Below, piece after piece: positions 35,536-43,224 of a DNA stretch of 64,000 bases. Position numbers and translations under genes: made by a program. Origin of the DNA: Bacillota bacterium (GTDB taxonomy: Bacteria > Bacillota > Clostridia > Christensenellales > CAG-138); NCBI GenBank assembly GCA_023390655.1, contig JAEWCL010000007.1:62001-126000 (forward strand), written 5' to 3'. The notes under the pieces are model-generated. The model saw only the letters and a list, made by a program, of their open reading frames with translations. It was not told the DNA's origin and ran no database searches. Position 1 is the stretch's first letter. Each line of letters begins with the position of its first letter.

Positions 35536-35907
35536 ATGGCGGAGATCGTTCGATTGACATTGCCTGCAAAAGCGGAATATCTGACAACGGCGCGGCTGGT
35601 AGGGGGCTCCCTTGCCGGGCAGGCCGGGTTTGATATGGAAGAAATTGAAGATGTCAAGACGGCGCTGTCGGAAGCCTGCCTGCTTTTGATTCCCTGCATG
35701 CAGCAGCCGGGCTGCGTGGAACTGGAAATACGGGTGGAAGAGGGGCTGTATGTAAAGGTTTCGGCCAATTGCGCGCCGGAAAGCTGCCCCAATACGCCCG
35801 AGCGGCAGTTCAGCGTATTTTTGCTCCAGGCGCTTTCAGATGATTTTTCATTCTCCTTTGCGGAAGGGAAGAGCGAGTATAGCTTTTACAAAGCGCTGCC
35901 CGCATAA
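35536..35907 (+). CDS. RsbW/SpoIIAB-like anti-sigma factor lacking ATP-binding motifs
   Basis: A 123-residue protein that aligns with SpoIIAB/RsbW over its first half: LPAKAEYLTTARLVGGSLAGQ and MEEIEDVKTALSEAC match the helix leading to the N-box. There the usual EAxTNAI is replaced by EACLLLI, so the Mg-ATP-binding asparagine is gone. The glycine-rich DxGxG loop is replaced by ANCAPESCPN, and the second glycine motif is absent. It therefore probably binds sigma without kinase activity. It sits between the STAS gene and the sigma gene, exactly where the kinase anti-sigma factor normally lies. Confidence 0.72.
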   Translation: MAEIVRLTLPAKAEYLTTARLVGGSLAGQAGFDMEEIEDVKTALSEACLLLIPCMQQPGCVELEIRVEEGLYVKVSANCAPESCPNTPERQFSVFLLQALSDDFSFSFAEGKSEYSFYKALPA

Positions 35908-35945
35908 ACGTTGCCTTACATCAACGGAAAGGAGGGTGTCGTGCG

Positions 35946-36686
35946 TTGGAAGAGGCTTATGATTACGATGAATTGATGCTTGAATATTGCAGAACGCGGG
36001 ATATCGCGCTTCGTAACGAACTGCTCAACCATTATCTGTTTATCGCGGAGATCGCTGCGAAAAAGTTCGTAGGCCGCGGTGTGGATTATGACGATCTGTT
36101 ACAGGTGGCGTCTCTTGCGCTCATCCGGGCGCTGGAGCGTTTTGATTGTACGCGTAATGTGAAATTCGGCAGCTTTGCGACTCCTTCCGTCATCGGAGAG
36201 ATCAAGAATTATTTCCGGGACAGGAGCCGTTCTATCCGGCTGCCGCGCCGCGCCACCGAGCTTTTAAAAAGGCTCTATGAGGTGCAGGAGGCGTTTACCG
36301 CCCGTATGGACAGGCCGCCAAGGCCGGAAGAGATTGCACGCGAGATGGAAGTGCCCATTGAGACGGTGTATGAACTCATGGAAGCAAAGGCAAGTTCCCA
36401 GATTCTTTCCCTGGACGAAACCGTGCAGGGGCAGGACGGCGAACGCAGCCTTGCCGATTTGATCGGGACGGAGTCGGATGAGTACATCAGCATCGAAAAT
36501 GCAGATTTCCTCAAGCGCAGCATGAGCCAGTTGACCGAAGAGGAGCGCAGCGTACTCATCGAACGATATGTGCATCACAAGAGCCAGCGATCCATCGCGG
36601 AAGACCTTGGCGTGTCGCAGATGTATGTTTCGCGGCTCGAGCGCCGGGTGCTGACCAAGCTTCGTGAAAAATTAGTCGCAGAATAA
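35946..36686 (+). CDS. SigB/SigF/SigG-family RNA polymerase sigma factor
   Basis: A 246-residue group-3 sigma factor. Region 2 is clear (FIAEIAAKKFVGRGVDYDDL, ALIRALERFDCTRNVKFGSF, ATPSVIGEIKNYFRD), region 3 follows (RLPRRATELLKRLYEV), and region 4 has a helix-turn-helix (HKSQRSIAEDLGVSQMYVSRLERR). It resembles SigB/SigF/SigG equally. The TTG start at 35946 has aaggaggg at normal distance; no in-frame ATG or GTG is better. The adjoining STAS and RsbW-like genes suggest control by partner switching. Confidence 0.9.
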   Translation: MEEAYDYDELMLEYCRTRDIALRNELLNHYLFIAEIAAKKFVGRGVDYDDLLQVASLALIRALERFDCTRNVKFGSFATPSVIGEIKNYFRDRSRSIRLPRRATELLKRLYEVQEAFTARMDRPPRPEEIAREMEVPIETVYELMEAKASSQILSLDETVQGQDGERSLADLIGTESDEYISIENADFLKRSMSQLTEEERSVLIERYVHHKSQRSIAEDLGVSQMYVSRLERRVLTKLREKLVAE

Positions 36687-36777
36687 TGTTGTATGCTGTT
36701 TGAGGAAAATGGAAAGCGGGTATTAATACTCGCAGAGCGTATGCCTCGTGCAAGTCAGCGCGCTCAGAGCGAGTGAT

Positions 36778-37164
36778 ATGATGCCAGATTGGAATTTCCG
36801 AGGCTCCTTTTCTACGGCAGATGAAATGCGTACCATTCTTCAGGAACTCCTCACAACCATACAGGAACAGCTTCCGGTACGGGAGGAGACATGGTACGAC
36901 CTGAAGGTAATTTTATACGAGCTATGTTCCAACGCCTTGGAGCATGGCAAGGTTCCGGCAGAGGTGATTGGCGCTGTTTGCAGCCGGGATTCCTGCCTGC
37001 ATGTATTGGTGTCCGATTCCGGCGAGGGATTTTACCCGGACGGCTGTTTGCTTGGCGGTATTGAAAACGAACGCGGCAGGGGATTGCACATCGTGCATTG
37101 CCTTGCGGATGAAATCGTGTTCAACAGCGCGGCAAATAAGGTGCTCGTCCGCCTGCATATTTAG
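36778..37164 (+). CDS. GHKL ATPase, anti-sigma/serine kinase-like
   Basis: A 128-residue HATPase_c_2 protein with intact nucleotide motifs: N-box VILYELCSNALEHG, G1 VSDSGEGFYP and G2 GRGLHIVHCLADE. It looks like the RsbW/RsbT kinase class. Because the RsbW-like gene before sigma has lost these motifs, this protein may supply kinase activity toward the STAS partner; that is inference. Possible starts are GTG at 36748 or ATG at 36778 or 36781; none has a strong ribosome binding site. A terminator closes the unit. Confidence 0.8.
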   Translation: MMPDWNFRGSFSTADEMRTILQELLTTIQEQLPVREETWYDLKVILYELCSNALEHGKVPAEVIGAVCSRDSCLHVLVSDSGEGFYPDGCLLGGIENERGRGLHIVHCLADEIVFNSAANKVLVRLHI

Positions 37165-37183
37165 AATATAGTGGAGTAACGCT

Positions 37184-37216
37184 AAGGCATACGGCACGAC
37201 GCCGTATGCCTTTTTG
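37184..37216 (+). terminator. Rho-independent terminator after the sigma module
   Basis: aaggcatacggc/gccgtatgcctt is a perfect 12-bp stem with an acgac loop and a TTTTT tail, about 20 bases after the GHKL ATPase stop. Confidence 0.9.
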
Positions 37217-37312
37217 ATGGGTGATTTTCTCCAATTCACGAACAATAACTTGTGTTATACAAATATCTTATATGTTTATACGAACAAACACTGGATCACC
37301 GGGAATTATTAT

Positions 37313-37342
37313 TTGACTTAATGGGAACTGCTGCGTTACTAT
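37313..37342 (+). promoter_or_regulatory. Possible promoter of purA
   Basis: TTGACT and TACTAT are separated by 18 bases, about 50 bases before purA. The 170-base gap upstream is A/T-rich (aaatatcttatatgtttata) and shows no PurR-box or guanine riboswitch that could be recognised. Confidence 0.5.
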
Positions 37343-37389
37343 GGGAAAGGAAAAGGCGCTAAGGTAGCTTTTTTAAGGAGGAAACCGAA

Positions 37390-38664
37390 ATGTCAACTTG
37401 TGCAATCGTAGGAATTAACTGGGGAGATGAAGGAAAAGGCCGTATGGTCGATCTTTTGGCGAACCGGTATGATATCGTGGTCCGCTACCAGGGTGGCAGC
37501 AATGCAGGCCATACCGTCATCAACGAATATGGGAAATTTGCATTGAACCTAATTCCTTCTGGCATTTTCCGTCCGGGCGTTGTCAATGTTCTTGGAAACG
37601 GCACGGTGGTAGACCTGGAGCATCTGTGCGGGGAAATTGGCCGCCTGCGGGCTGCAGGGATTTCCGTTACGCCGGAGAACCTCAAGATCAGCGATCGGAG
37701 CATCATCGTGTTTCCGTTCCATAAAGACCAGGATGGGCTCGAAGAAGCGCGCCTGAAGGATGCCAAGTATGGGTCCACCAAGCGCGGTATTGCGCCCGTT
37801 TACAGCGATAAATACCAGAAAAAGGGCATTCAGATGGGAGATTTGCTCCTGCCGGATGTATTAGAGAAGCACCTTAGGACCGTGCTGGAATGGAAGAACC
37901 TCATGTTGACTAGCATGTACGGCGCACAAGCTTACAAATATGAAGAGATGCTTGCCTGGCTCACCGAATTCGGCGGCCAATTGCAACCTTTTGTCACGGA
38001 TACCGGCGCGTATCTATATGACGCGCACAAGGCGGGCAAAAGTATCCTGTTTGAGGCGCAGCTTGGCGCGCTCAGGGATATTGAATTCGGCATCTATCCG
38101 TTCACCTCTTCCTCCTCGCCGCTTGCTGCATATGCGCCGCTTGGCGCGGGCTTACCCGGTGTAAAGGTGGAGGAAGTGCTTGGCGTCGTCAAAGCATATT
38201 CCACCTGCGTAGGGGAAGGCCCGTTTGTATCCGAATGGTTCGGGCCGGAGGCGGAAGCTTTGCGTGAAGCCGGCGGCGAGTATGGCGCAGCGACAGGAAG
38301 GCCGCGCAGGGTAGGCCCGTTCGATGTTGTGGCGACCCGTTATGGAACGCGCGTGCAGGGTGCAACCGGCATTGCGTTGACCAAGATGGATGTGCTTTCC
38401 TATATGGATCGCATTCCGGTCTGCGTCGCGTATGAAATTGACGGCAAGATGGTGACAGAATTCCCGTTCACGCCGCTTCTTGAGGGCGCAAAGCCCGTGA
38501 TTGAATACCTGCCCGGCTGGAAAGAGGATATCTCCAAAGTCCGCCGGTTTGAAGATCTGCCCAAGGCGGCGCAGGAGTATGTACTCTACATCGAGCGTGT
38601 GCTTGAATGCCCCGTACCCTATGTTTCCGTAGGCCCGGACAGGGAAGCGCTGATGGTACGATAA
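37390..38664 (+). CDS. purA: Adenylosuccinate synthetase
   Basis: PurA joins IMP and aspartate with GTP in the first AMP-specific step. The 424-residue product has the family N-terminus IVGINWGDEGKGRMVDLLA, GGSNAGHTV, the IMP-binding STKRGIAPVYSDK and the region GRPRRVGPFDVVATRYG. An aaggaggaaacc site precedes the ATG. It is paired with purB 22 bases downstream, so both AMP-branch enzymes are made together. Confidence 0.97.
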   Translation: MSTCAIVGINWGDEGKGRMVDLLANRYDIVVRYQGGSNAGHTVINEYGKFALNLIPSGIFRPGVVNVLGNGTVVDLEHLCGEIGRLRAAGISVTPENLKISDRSIIVFPFHKDQDGLEEARLKDAKYGSTKRGIAPVYSDKYQKKGIQMGDLLLPDVLEKHLRTVLEWKNLMLTSMYGAQAYKYEEMLAWLTEFGGQLQPFVTDTGAYLYDAHKAGKSILFEAQLGALRDIEFGIYPFTSSSSPLAAYAPLGAGLPGVKVEEVLGVVKAYSTCVGEGPFVSEWFGPEAEALREAGGEYGAATGRPRRVGPFDVVATRYGTRVQGATGIALTKMDVLSYMDRIPVCVAYEIDGKMVTEFPFTPLLEGAKPVIEYLPGWKEDISKVRRFEDLPKAAQEYVLYIERVLECPVPYVSVGPDREALMVR

Positions 38665-38686
38665 AAAGAATTAGAGGAGCGGTTCC

Positions 38687-40117
38687 ATGCAGACAAACAC
38701 GTATGAGAGCCCGCTGTGCAGCCGCTATGCGTCAAAAGACATGCAGCGGCTGTTTTCTGCGGATATGCGCATCATTACATGGAGAAAACTTTGGGTGGCG
38801 CTGGCGGAGGCCGAGCATGCGCTTGGCCTGCCTGTCACATACGAGCAGGTGGAAGAACTGCGCGCGCACATTGCGGATATCGATTACGCCGCAATCGCCG
38901 AAAAGGAAAAGCAGAACAGACATGACGTGATGGCGCATGTCTACGGCTACGGGCTTGTGTGTCCCAATGCCGCAGGCATTATCCATCTTGGGGCAACCAG
39001 CTGCTATGTGACGGATAACGCAGATATCCTGATTTACCGGGACGCGCTGAATCTGACGCTTACGAAGCTTTTTGGCGTCATCAAGAACCTTTCTAAATTC
39101 TCTATGGAATACCGTGCGCTGCCGACACTCGGCTATACGCATTTTCAGCCCGCGCAGCCGGTGACGGTCGGCAAGCGCGCGTCCTTATGGCTGCAGGATT
39201 TTGTATTGGATGTCGAGGAGCTGCTCTTTGTGCGCGACAGCTTGCGCCTTTTGGGCAGCAAGGGCACGACAGGCACCCAGGCAAGCTTTTTAGAGCTGTT
39301 TGATGGGGATCATGAAAAGGTAAAGGCGCTCGATGGGCGCATCGCCGCGGCATTCGGGATGCCGGGCGCTTACCCGGTCAGCGGGCAGACGTATCCGCGC
39401 AAGGTGGATTCCCGTATCCTGAACGTGCTTTCCGCCATTGCGCAGAGCGCATACCGGTTTGCAAATGACCTCAGGCTTCTCCAGCATGAGCATGAGGTCG
39501 AGGAACCCTTTGAAAAAGGGCAGGTCGGCTCTTCCGCCATGGCGTATAAAAGAAATCCGATGCGCAGCGAGCGTATCTGCTCGCTTGCGCGCTATGTGAT
39601 GGCGAACGCGCAGAACGCGCCCATGACAGCTTCCACCCAGTGGCTGGAGCGTACGCTCGACGATTCCGCAAACAGAAGGATATCTCTGCCGGAAAGCTTT
39701 CTGGCGGTGGATGCCGTTTTGAACCTGATGCTCAACGTTACCGATGGATTAAAGGTGTACCCTGCCGTCATCCGCAGGCACCTGATGGAACAGATGCCGT
39801 TTATGGCGACAGAAAACCTGCTGATGGAAGCGGTAAAGCGCGGCGGGGACAGGCAGGTGTTGCATGAAGTGATCCGGGAGCATTCCATGGCAGCGGCAGC
39901 GCGCATGAAGGAAGAGGGGGTTCCCTGCGATTTGCTCGCGCGCCTCGCCGGAGACCCGCGCATGGGGCTGAGCGCGGCGGATTTGGAGAACATCTTGGAC
40001 CCCTCCGCCTATGTCGGGCGCGCACCCGAACAGGTGGAAGAGTATGTCCAGACAGTTGTTGCGCCGCTGCTGCAGGCGCACGGCGCGAAAACGCTCACCG
40101 CTGCAATTGAAGTGTAG
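38687..40117 (+). CDS. purB: Adenylosuccinate lyase
   Basis: PurB acts twice in purine synthesis, releasing fumarate from SAICAR and adenylosuccinate. The 476-residue protein belongs to the fumarase/aspartase superfamily, with the signature loop GSSAMAYKRNPMRSERI and HLGATSCYVTDNAD and YTHFQPAQPVTVGKRA. An agaggagcgg site precedes the ATG. Its stop is 3 bases from the stop of convergent mntP, with no terminator hairpin between them. Confidence 0.96.
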   Translation: MQTNTYESPLCSRYASKDMQRLFSADMRIITWRKLWVALAEAEHALGLPVTYEQVEELRAHIADIDYAAIAEKEKQNRHDVMAHVYGYGLVCPNAAGIIHLGATSCYVTDNADILIYRDALNLTLTKLFGVIKNLSKFSMEYRALPTLGYTHFQPAQPVTVGKRASLWLQDFVLDVEELLFVRDSLRLLGSKGTTGTQASFLELFDGDHEKVKALDGRIAAAFGMPGAYPVSGQTYPRKVDSRILNVLSAIAQSAYRFANDLRLLQHEHEVEEPFEKGQVGSSAMAYKRNPMRSERICSLARYVMANAQNAPMTASTQWLERTLDDSANRRISLPESFLAVDAVLNLMLNVTDGLKVYPAVIRRHLMEQMPFMATENLLMEAVKRGGDRQVLHEVIREHSMAAAARMKEEGVPCDLLARLAGDPRMGLSAADLENILDPSAYVGRAPEQVEEYVQTVVAPLLQAHGAKTLTAAIEV

Positions 40118-40120
40118 CGT

Positions 40121-40690
40121 TTATGGAAGCAGGTGCTCCAACAGGATGTTGACGCCGATCAAGATGAGCATGACGCCGCCCAAAAGCTCTGCGCGGCGCT
40201 GAAACAGGCATCCGACGCGGTGGCCGATCATCACGCCGACAAAGCACATCAACGCGGTGATGCCGCCGATGGTTGCGGCGCATGGGAAAATAGGGGCGTG
40301 CTGTATGGCGAGGCTGACGCCCGCCGCAAGCGCGTCGATGCTTGTTGCCAAAGCCAGCACAAGCAATGTGCGGGTATCCGATATCTGGGGGGAGGAACGG
40401 CCTGCGCAATCTGGTTTCATGCGGATGCTTTCGCGTATCATGCGGATGCCGATGAAGCAAAGGAGGCCAAGCGCCACCCAATGGTCGATGTTTTCAATAT
40501 ATTCGTCCACAGTAATCCCTAGTAGATACCCGAGCATTGGCATGAGCGCCTGGAACAGCCCGAAGAAGAGAGCGACTTTGAGCGCATGGGAAGGGGTGAG
40601 CGTTTTCATGCGGATTCCTTCGGAGATGGCTACGGTAAATGCGTCCATCCCAAGCGCTACGGAAAGCAGCAAAAGTTCGTAATGTTCCAA
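40121..40690 (-). CDS. mntP: Manganese efflux pump MntP
   Basis: The only minus-strand gene recognised. The 189-residue membrane protein has six likely helices and the paired acidic motifs of MntP: SVALGMDAFTVAISEG in the first half and ALATSIDALAAGVSLA in the second. MntP exports Mn2+. The open frame extends 45 codons upstream, but the TTG at 40688-40690 gives the family N-terminus (LEHYELLLLSVALGMDAF) and follows ggggagg by 6 bases. No Mn-sensing yybP-ykoY riboswitch could be recognised upstream. Confidence 0.9.
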   Translation of the reverse strand: MEHYELLLLSVALGMDAFTVAISEGIRMKTLTPSHALKVALFFGLFQALMPMLGYLLGITVDEYIENIDHWVALGLLCFIGIRMIRESIRMKPDCAGRSSPQISDTRTLLVLALATSIDALAAGVSLAIQHAPIFPCAATIGGITALMCFVGVMIGHRVGCLFQRRAELLGGVMLILIGVNILLEHLLP

Positions 40691-40818
40691 AGGAAGCCTC
40701 CCCGTACACAGCGTTGTTTTCTTGGTGTAAAAGTCTCCTTCCAAATGGTAGTAGCGGCAAACGGGTTTCATGCCAAAAACAGATAAAAGCGCGCAAAAAC
40801 AAGCTTTTTGGAATACGC

Positions 40819-40847
40819 TTGCCAATAGGAGGACAGCGTGGTATAAT
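40819..40847 (+). promoter_or_regulatory. Promoter of the rimP-nusA-infB operon
   Basis: TTGCCA and a perfect TATAAT are separated by 17 bases. It lies in the divergent 262-base gap between mntP and rimP, and starts the transcript that carries the leader hairpin below. Confidence 0.8.
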
Positions 40848-40875
40848 ACGACTTGTTGGAATTGTTGGCGTTAGG

Positions 40876-40904
40876 AGAGTGGGGAGTCCCACTCTTTCAT
40901 TTTG
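40876..40904 (+). terminator. Attenuator-like hairpin before rimP
   Basis: agagtggg/cccactct is a perfect 8-bp stem with a gagt loop, followed by ttcatttt. Its place between promoter and rimP suggests partial termination, perhaps subject to NusA or RimP feedback. Confidence 0.6.
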
Positions 40905-40952
40905 ATAAGACGGTTCTGCCGCCATAAGGCGAATATAAACGGAGGGCATTGT

Positions 40953-41408
40953 TTGAAAACTGTTGACGTGGTGCAGGCGCTGGTGCAGAGCACCGTATCG
41001 GAATTGGGTTACGAACTGATCGACGTTGAATTTCAGAAAGAACAGACGGATTGGATCCTGACATTATATATCGATTCGCCAAACGGCGTCACCGTGGACG
41101 ATTGTGAACAGGTGAGCCGTGCCGTCGAGCCGTTGCTTGACGAGGCGGACCCCATCACGCAATCCTATTTTTTAAGCGTTTCTTCTCCGGGAATTGACAG
41201 GCCGCTCAAAAAAGAGCGTGATTTTGAACGCAGTCTCAATAAAGAGATCGCCGTCAAGCTGTATGCGCCGCAGGATAAAAAGAAAGAGTTTATCGGCACG
41301 CTGCTGCGTTTTGACGCCGATACTTTCACCATTGCGGAGAAAAACGGGAAAGAGCGCACAATCCTTAAAAAGGACGCGGCGTCCGTTCGCCCGCATATCG
41401 TATTCTAA
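40953..41408 (+). CDS. rimP: Ribosome maturation factor RimP
   Basis: RimP assists 30S maturation. The 151-residue protein has VDVVQALVQSTVSELGYELIDVEF at its start (in part), LTLYIDSPNGVTVDDCEQVSRAVEPLLD, and SVSSPGIDRPLKKERDFER, all family hallmarks. The TTG at 40953 follows ggaggg by 6 bases; an upstream open frame of 17 codons crosses the leader. It heads the conserved rimP-nusA-rnpM-ylxQ-infB-rbfA operon. Confidence 0.96.
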   Translation: MKTVDVVQALVQSTVSELGYELIDVEFQKEQTDWILTLYIDSPNGVTVDDCEQVSRAVEPLLDEADPITQSYFLSVSSPGIDRPLKKERDFERSLNKEIAVKLYAPQDKKKEFIGTLLRFDADTFTIAEKNGKERTILKKDAASVRPHIVF

Positions 41409-41465
41409 TCGTAACAAGATAATAATGAGTGAATTCATTCTGATAGAGTAAGGGGAGTGCGAACC

Positions 41466-42563
41466 ATGAACGCCGAATTTATCAATGCGCTCAATGCCAT
41501 AGAAAAAGAGCGGGGCATCAACAAAGAAATTCTGATCGACGCGGTGGAAAACGCGTTGATTTCCGCTTACCGCCGTAATTTCGGCACTTCCAACAATGTG
41601 CGCGCCGAAATCGACCGGGATACCGGCGAAATTCAGCTTTTTGCCTCCAAGTCCGTCGTGGAAGAGATAGAAAACCCCCACTCTGAGATTTCTTTAGAGA
41701 ACGCGCGTAAAATCAATACCCTTTATGAAGTGGGCGACGTTCTTGAAGAAGAGGTAAAGCCCAAGAATTTCGGGCGTATTGCTGCGCAGACTGCAAAGCA
41801 GGTGGTCGTGCAGCGCATCCGTGAGGCGGAGCGCGGCGTCATCTATGATGAATATGTAGAAAAAGAGAACGAGGTATTGACCGCCATCGTACAGCGCGTG
41901 GAAAAAAGCGGCGCGTATGTGGAGCTTGGCAAGACCGACGGCCTTTTAGCGCCCAATGAAATGATTCCGGGCGAAAGCTTTGAAAGCAATGACCGCATCA
42001 AGGTCTATGTGCTTGAAGTGCGCAAAACCAATAAGGGGCCGCAGGTGCTCGTTTCCCGTACGCATCCCGGCCTTGTCAAGCGCCTGTTCGAGCTTGAAGT
42101 GCCCGAAATCCAATCCGGCATCGTACAGATTCGCTCCATTGCGCGCGAGGCGGGCTTCCGCACCAAGGTTGCGGTATCCTCCAATGATGCCCAGGTCGAT
42201 CCGGTGGGCGCATGCGTTGGCCAGCGCGGTATCCGTGTGGAGCGCATCGTAACGGAGCTGCACAACGAGAAGATCGATATTATCGAGTGGGATCCCGATT
42301 CCGCCGTCTATATCGCAAAGGCATTGAGCCCCGCGAAGGTGCTTATGGTCTATATCAATGAGGCGGAGAAGGCCGCAAAGGTCATCGTGCCCGATAACCA
42401 GCTCTCACTCGCTATCGGCAAAGAAGGGCAGAACGCCCGCCTTGCCGCAAAGCTGACCGGGTGGAAGATCGATATCAAAAATCAGTCGCAGGCGGAAGAA
42501 GCTATGGTCAATCTATACAACGAGCCTGTTGACGGCCCCGAAGAAGAGGAAGAGCTGTTCTAA
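41466..42563 (+). CDS. nusA: Transcription termination/antitermination factor NusA
   Basis: NusA binds RNA polymerase and affects pausing, termination and antitermination. The 365-residue protein has the N-terminal polymerase-binding domain (FINALNAIEKERGINKEIL), an S1 domain (about 135-205), and two KH domains (VGACVGQRGIRVERIVTEL; LAIGKEGQNARLAAKLTGW). The C-terminal acidic repeats of proteobacterial NusA are absent, as usual in Bacillota. The ATG at 41466 follows aggggag; a GTG three codons earlier overlaps that site. Confidence 0.97.
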   Translation: MNAEFINALNAIEKERGINKEILIDAVENALISAYRRNFGTSNNVRAEIDRDTGEIQLFASKSVVEEIENPHSEISLENARKINTLYEVGDVLEEEVKPKNFGRIAAQTAKQVVVQRIREAERGVIYDEYVEKENEVLTAIVQRVEKSGAYVELGKTDGLLAPNEMIPGESFESNDRIKVYVLEVRKTNKGPQVLVSRTHPGLVKRLFELEVPEIQSGIVQIRSIAREAGFRTKVAVSSNDAQVDPVGACVGQRGIRVERIVTELHNEKIDIIEWDPDSAVYIAKALSPAKVLMVYINEAEKAAKVIVPDNQLSLAIGKEGQNARLAAKLTGWKIDIKNQSQAEEAMVNLYNEPVDGPEEEEELF

Positions 42564-42593
42564 GGGCAAGTTTAATAAAAGGCGGGGTGCGGT

Positions 42594-42866
42594 ATGGCGG
42601 CGAAGAAAGTACCAATGCGCATGTGCGTTGGCTGCCGCGTAATGCGGCCAAAGAAAGAAATGCTGCGCGTGGTTCGTTCCGCGGAAGGACAAGTAAGTAT
42701 TGATCCTACCGGAAAGGCGGCGGGCCGTGGCGCTTACATCTGCAAGGATATTGTCTGTTTGGAGCGCGCCATTAAAACGCGCGGGCTCGAGCGGGCGTTT
42801 GAGCAGAAGGTGGAGCCAATGATTTATGAGACGCTTAAAGCGGACTTCGTAAAGCAATATGGATGA
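42594..42866 (+). CDS. rnpM: RNase P modulator RnpM (YlxR, DUF448)
   Basis: A 90-residue YlxR-family protein; B. subtilis YlxR binds RNase P RNA and modulates its activity. The family core MRMCVGCRVMRPKKEMLRVV and the motif DPTGKAAGRGAYICKD are present. It lies between nusA and ylxQ in the conserved order and overlaps ylxQ by 8 bases. The weak gcggggtgcgg site before the ATG suggests coupling to nusA. Confidence 0.93.
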   Translation: MAAKKVPMRMCVGCRVMRPKKEMLRVVRSAEGQVSIDPTGKAAGRGAYICKDIVCLERAIKTRGLERAFEQKVEPMIYETLKADFVKQYG

Positions 42867-43188
42867 GCTCTTGAAATTGCATGGCGCACTGGGATTGTCC
42901 CGGCGCGCGGGAAAATGCCTCAGCGGAGATTTCGCTGTGGAGAAGGCGCTCAAATCCGGCAAGACAAAGCTTGTGGTGATTGACAGCGCGGCGTCCGAAG
43001 CGACACGGGAACGGTATATGGGCCTGTGTGAACGTCAGGGCGCAACAATGATAGCAGCGCCTGAAGTTGGTCAGGCGGTCGGGAAACCGGCGGGAAAAAT
43101 CCTTGCTATCACAGACGCACGTTTCGTGCATATGATACTTTGCGCGTATGCGCAATTTGAGGAACAAAATCGTCAAACAAACAACTGA
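42859..43188 (+). CDS. L7Ae-family ribosomal protein-like YlxQ
   Basis: A 109-residue member of the L7Ae/L30e/Gadd45 family. KLHGALGLSRRAGKCLSGDFAVEKAL and KTKLVVIDSAASEATRERY match the kink-turn RNA-binding fold. Homologues in Bacillota bind kink-turns; the precise role is unclear. The ATG lies inside rnpM, implying translational coupling. It precedes infB by 36 bases, as in B. subtilis. Confidence 0.9.
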   Translation: MDELLKLHGALGLSRRAGKCLSGDFAVEKALKSGKTKLVVIDSAASEATRERYMGLCERQGATMIAAPEVGQAVGKPAGKILAITDARFVHMILCAYAQFEEQNRQTNN

Positions 43189-43224
43189 TCCGGTTAGGGT
43201 TCAAAATGCGGGGGTGCAACAGAT

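Noticed and set aside
40133..40682. Plus-strand open frames across mntP
   Set aside because: The minus strand has paired MntP motifs and six hydrophobic segments; the plus frames give no recognisable protein.
40691..40818. Mn-sensing yybP-ykoY riboswitch upstream of mntP
   Set aside because: Expected, but the conserved loop sequences could not be found on the minus strand; only a plain leader with a ribosome binding site is visible.
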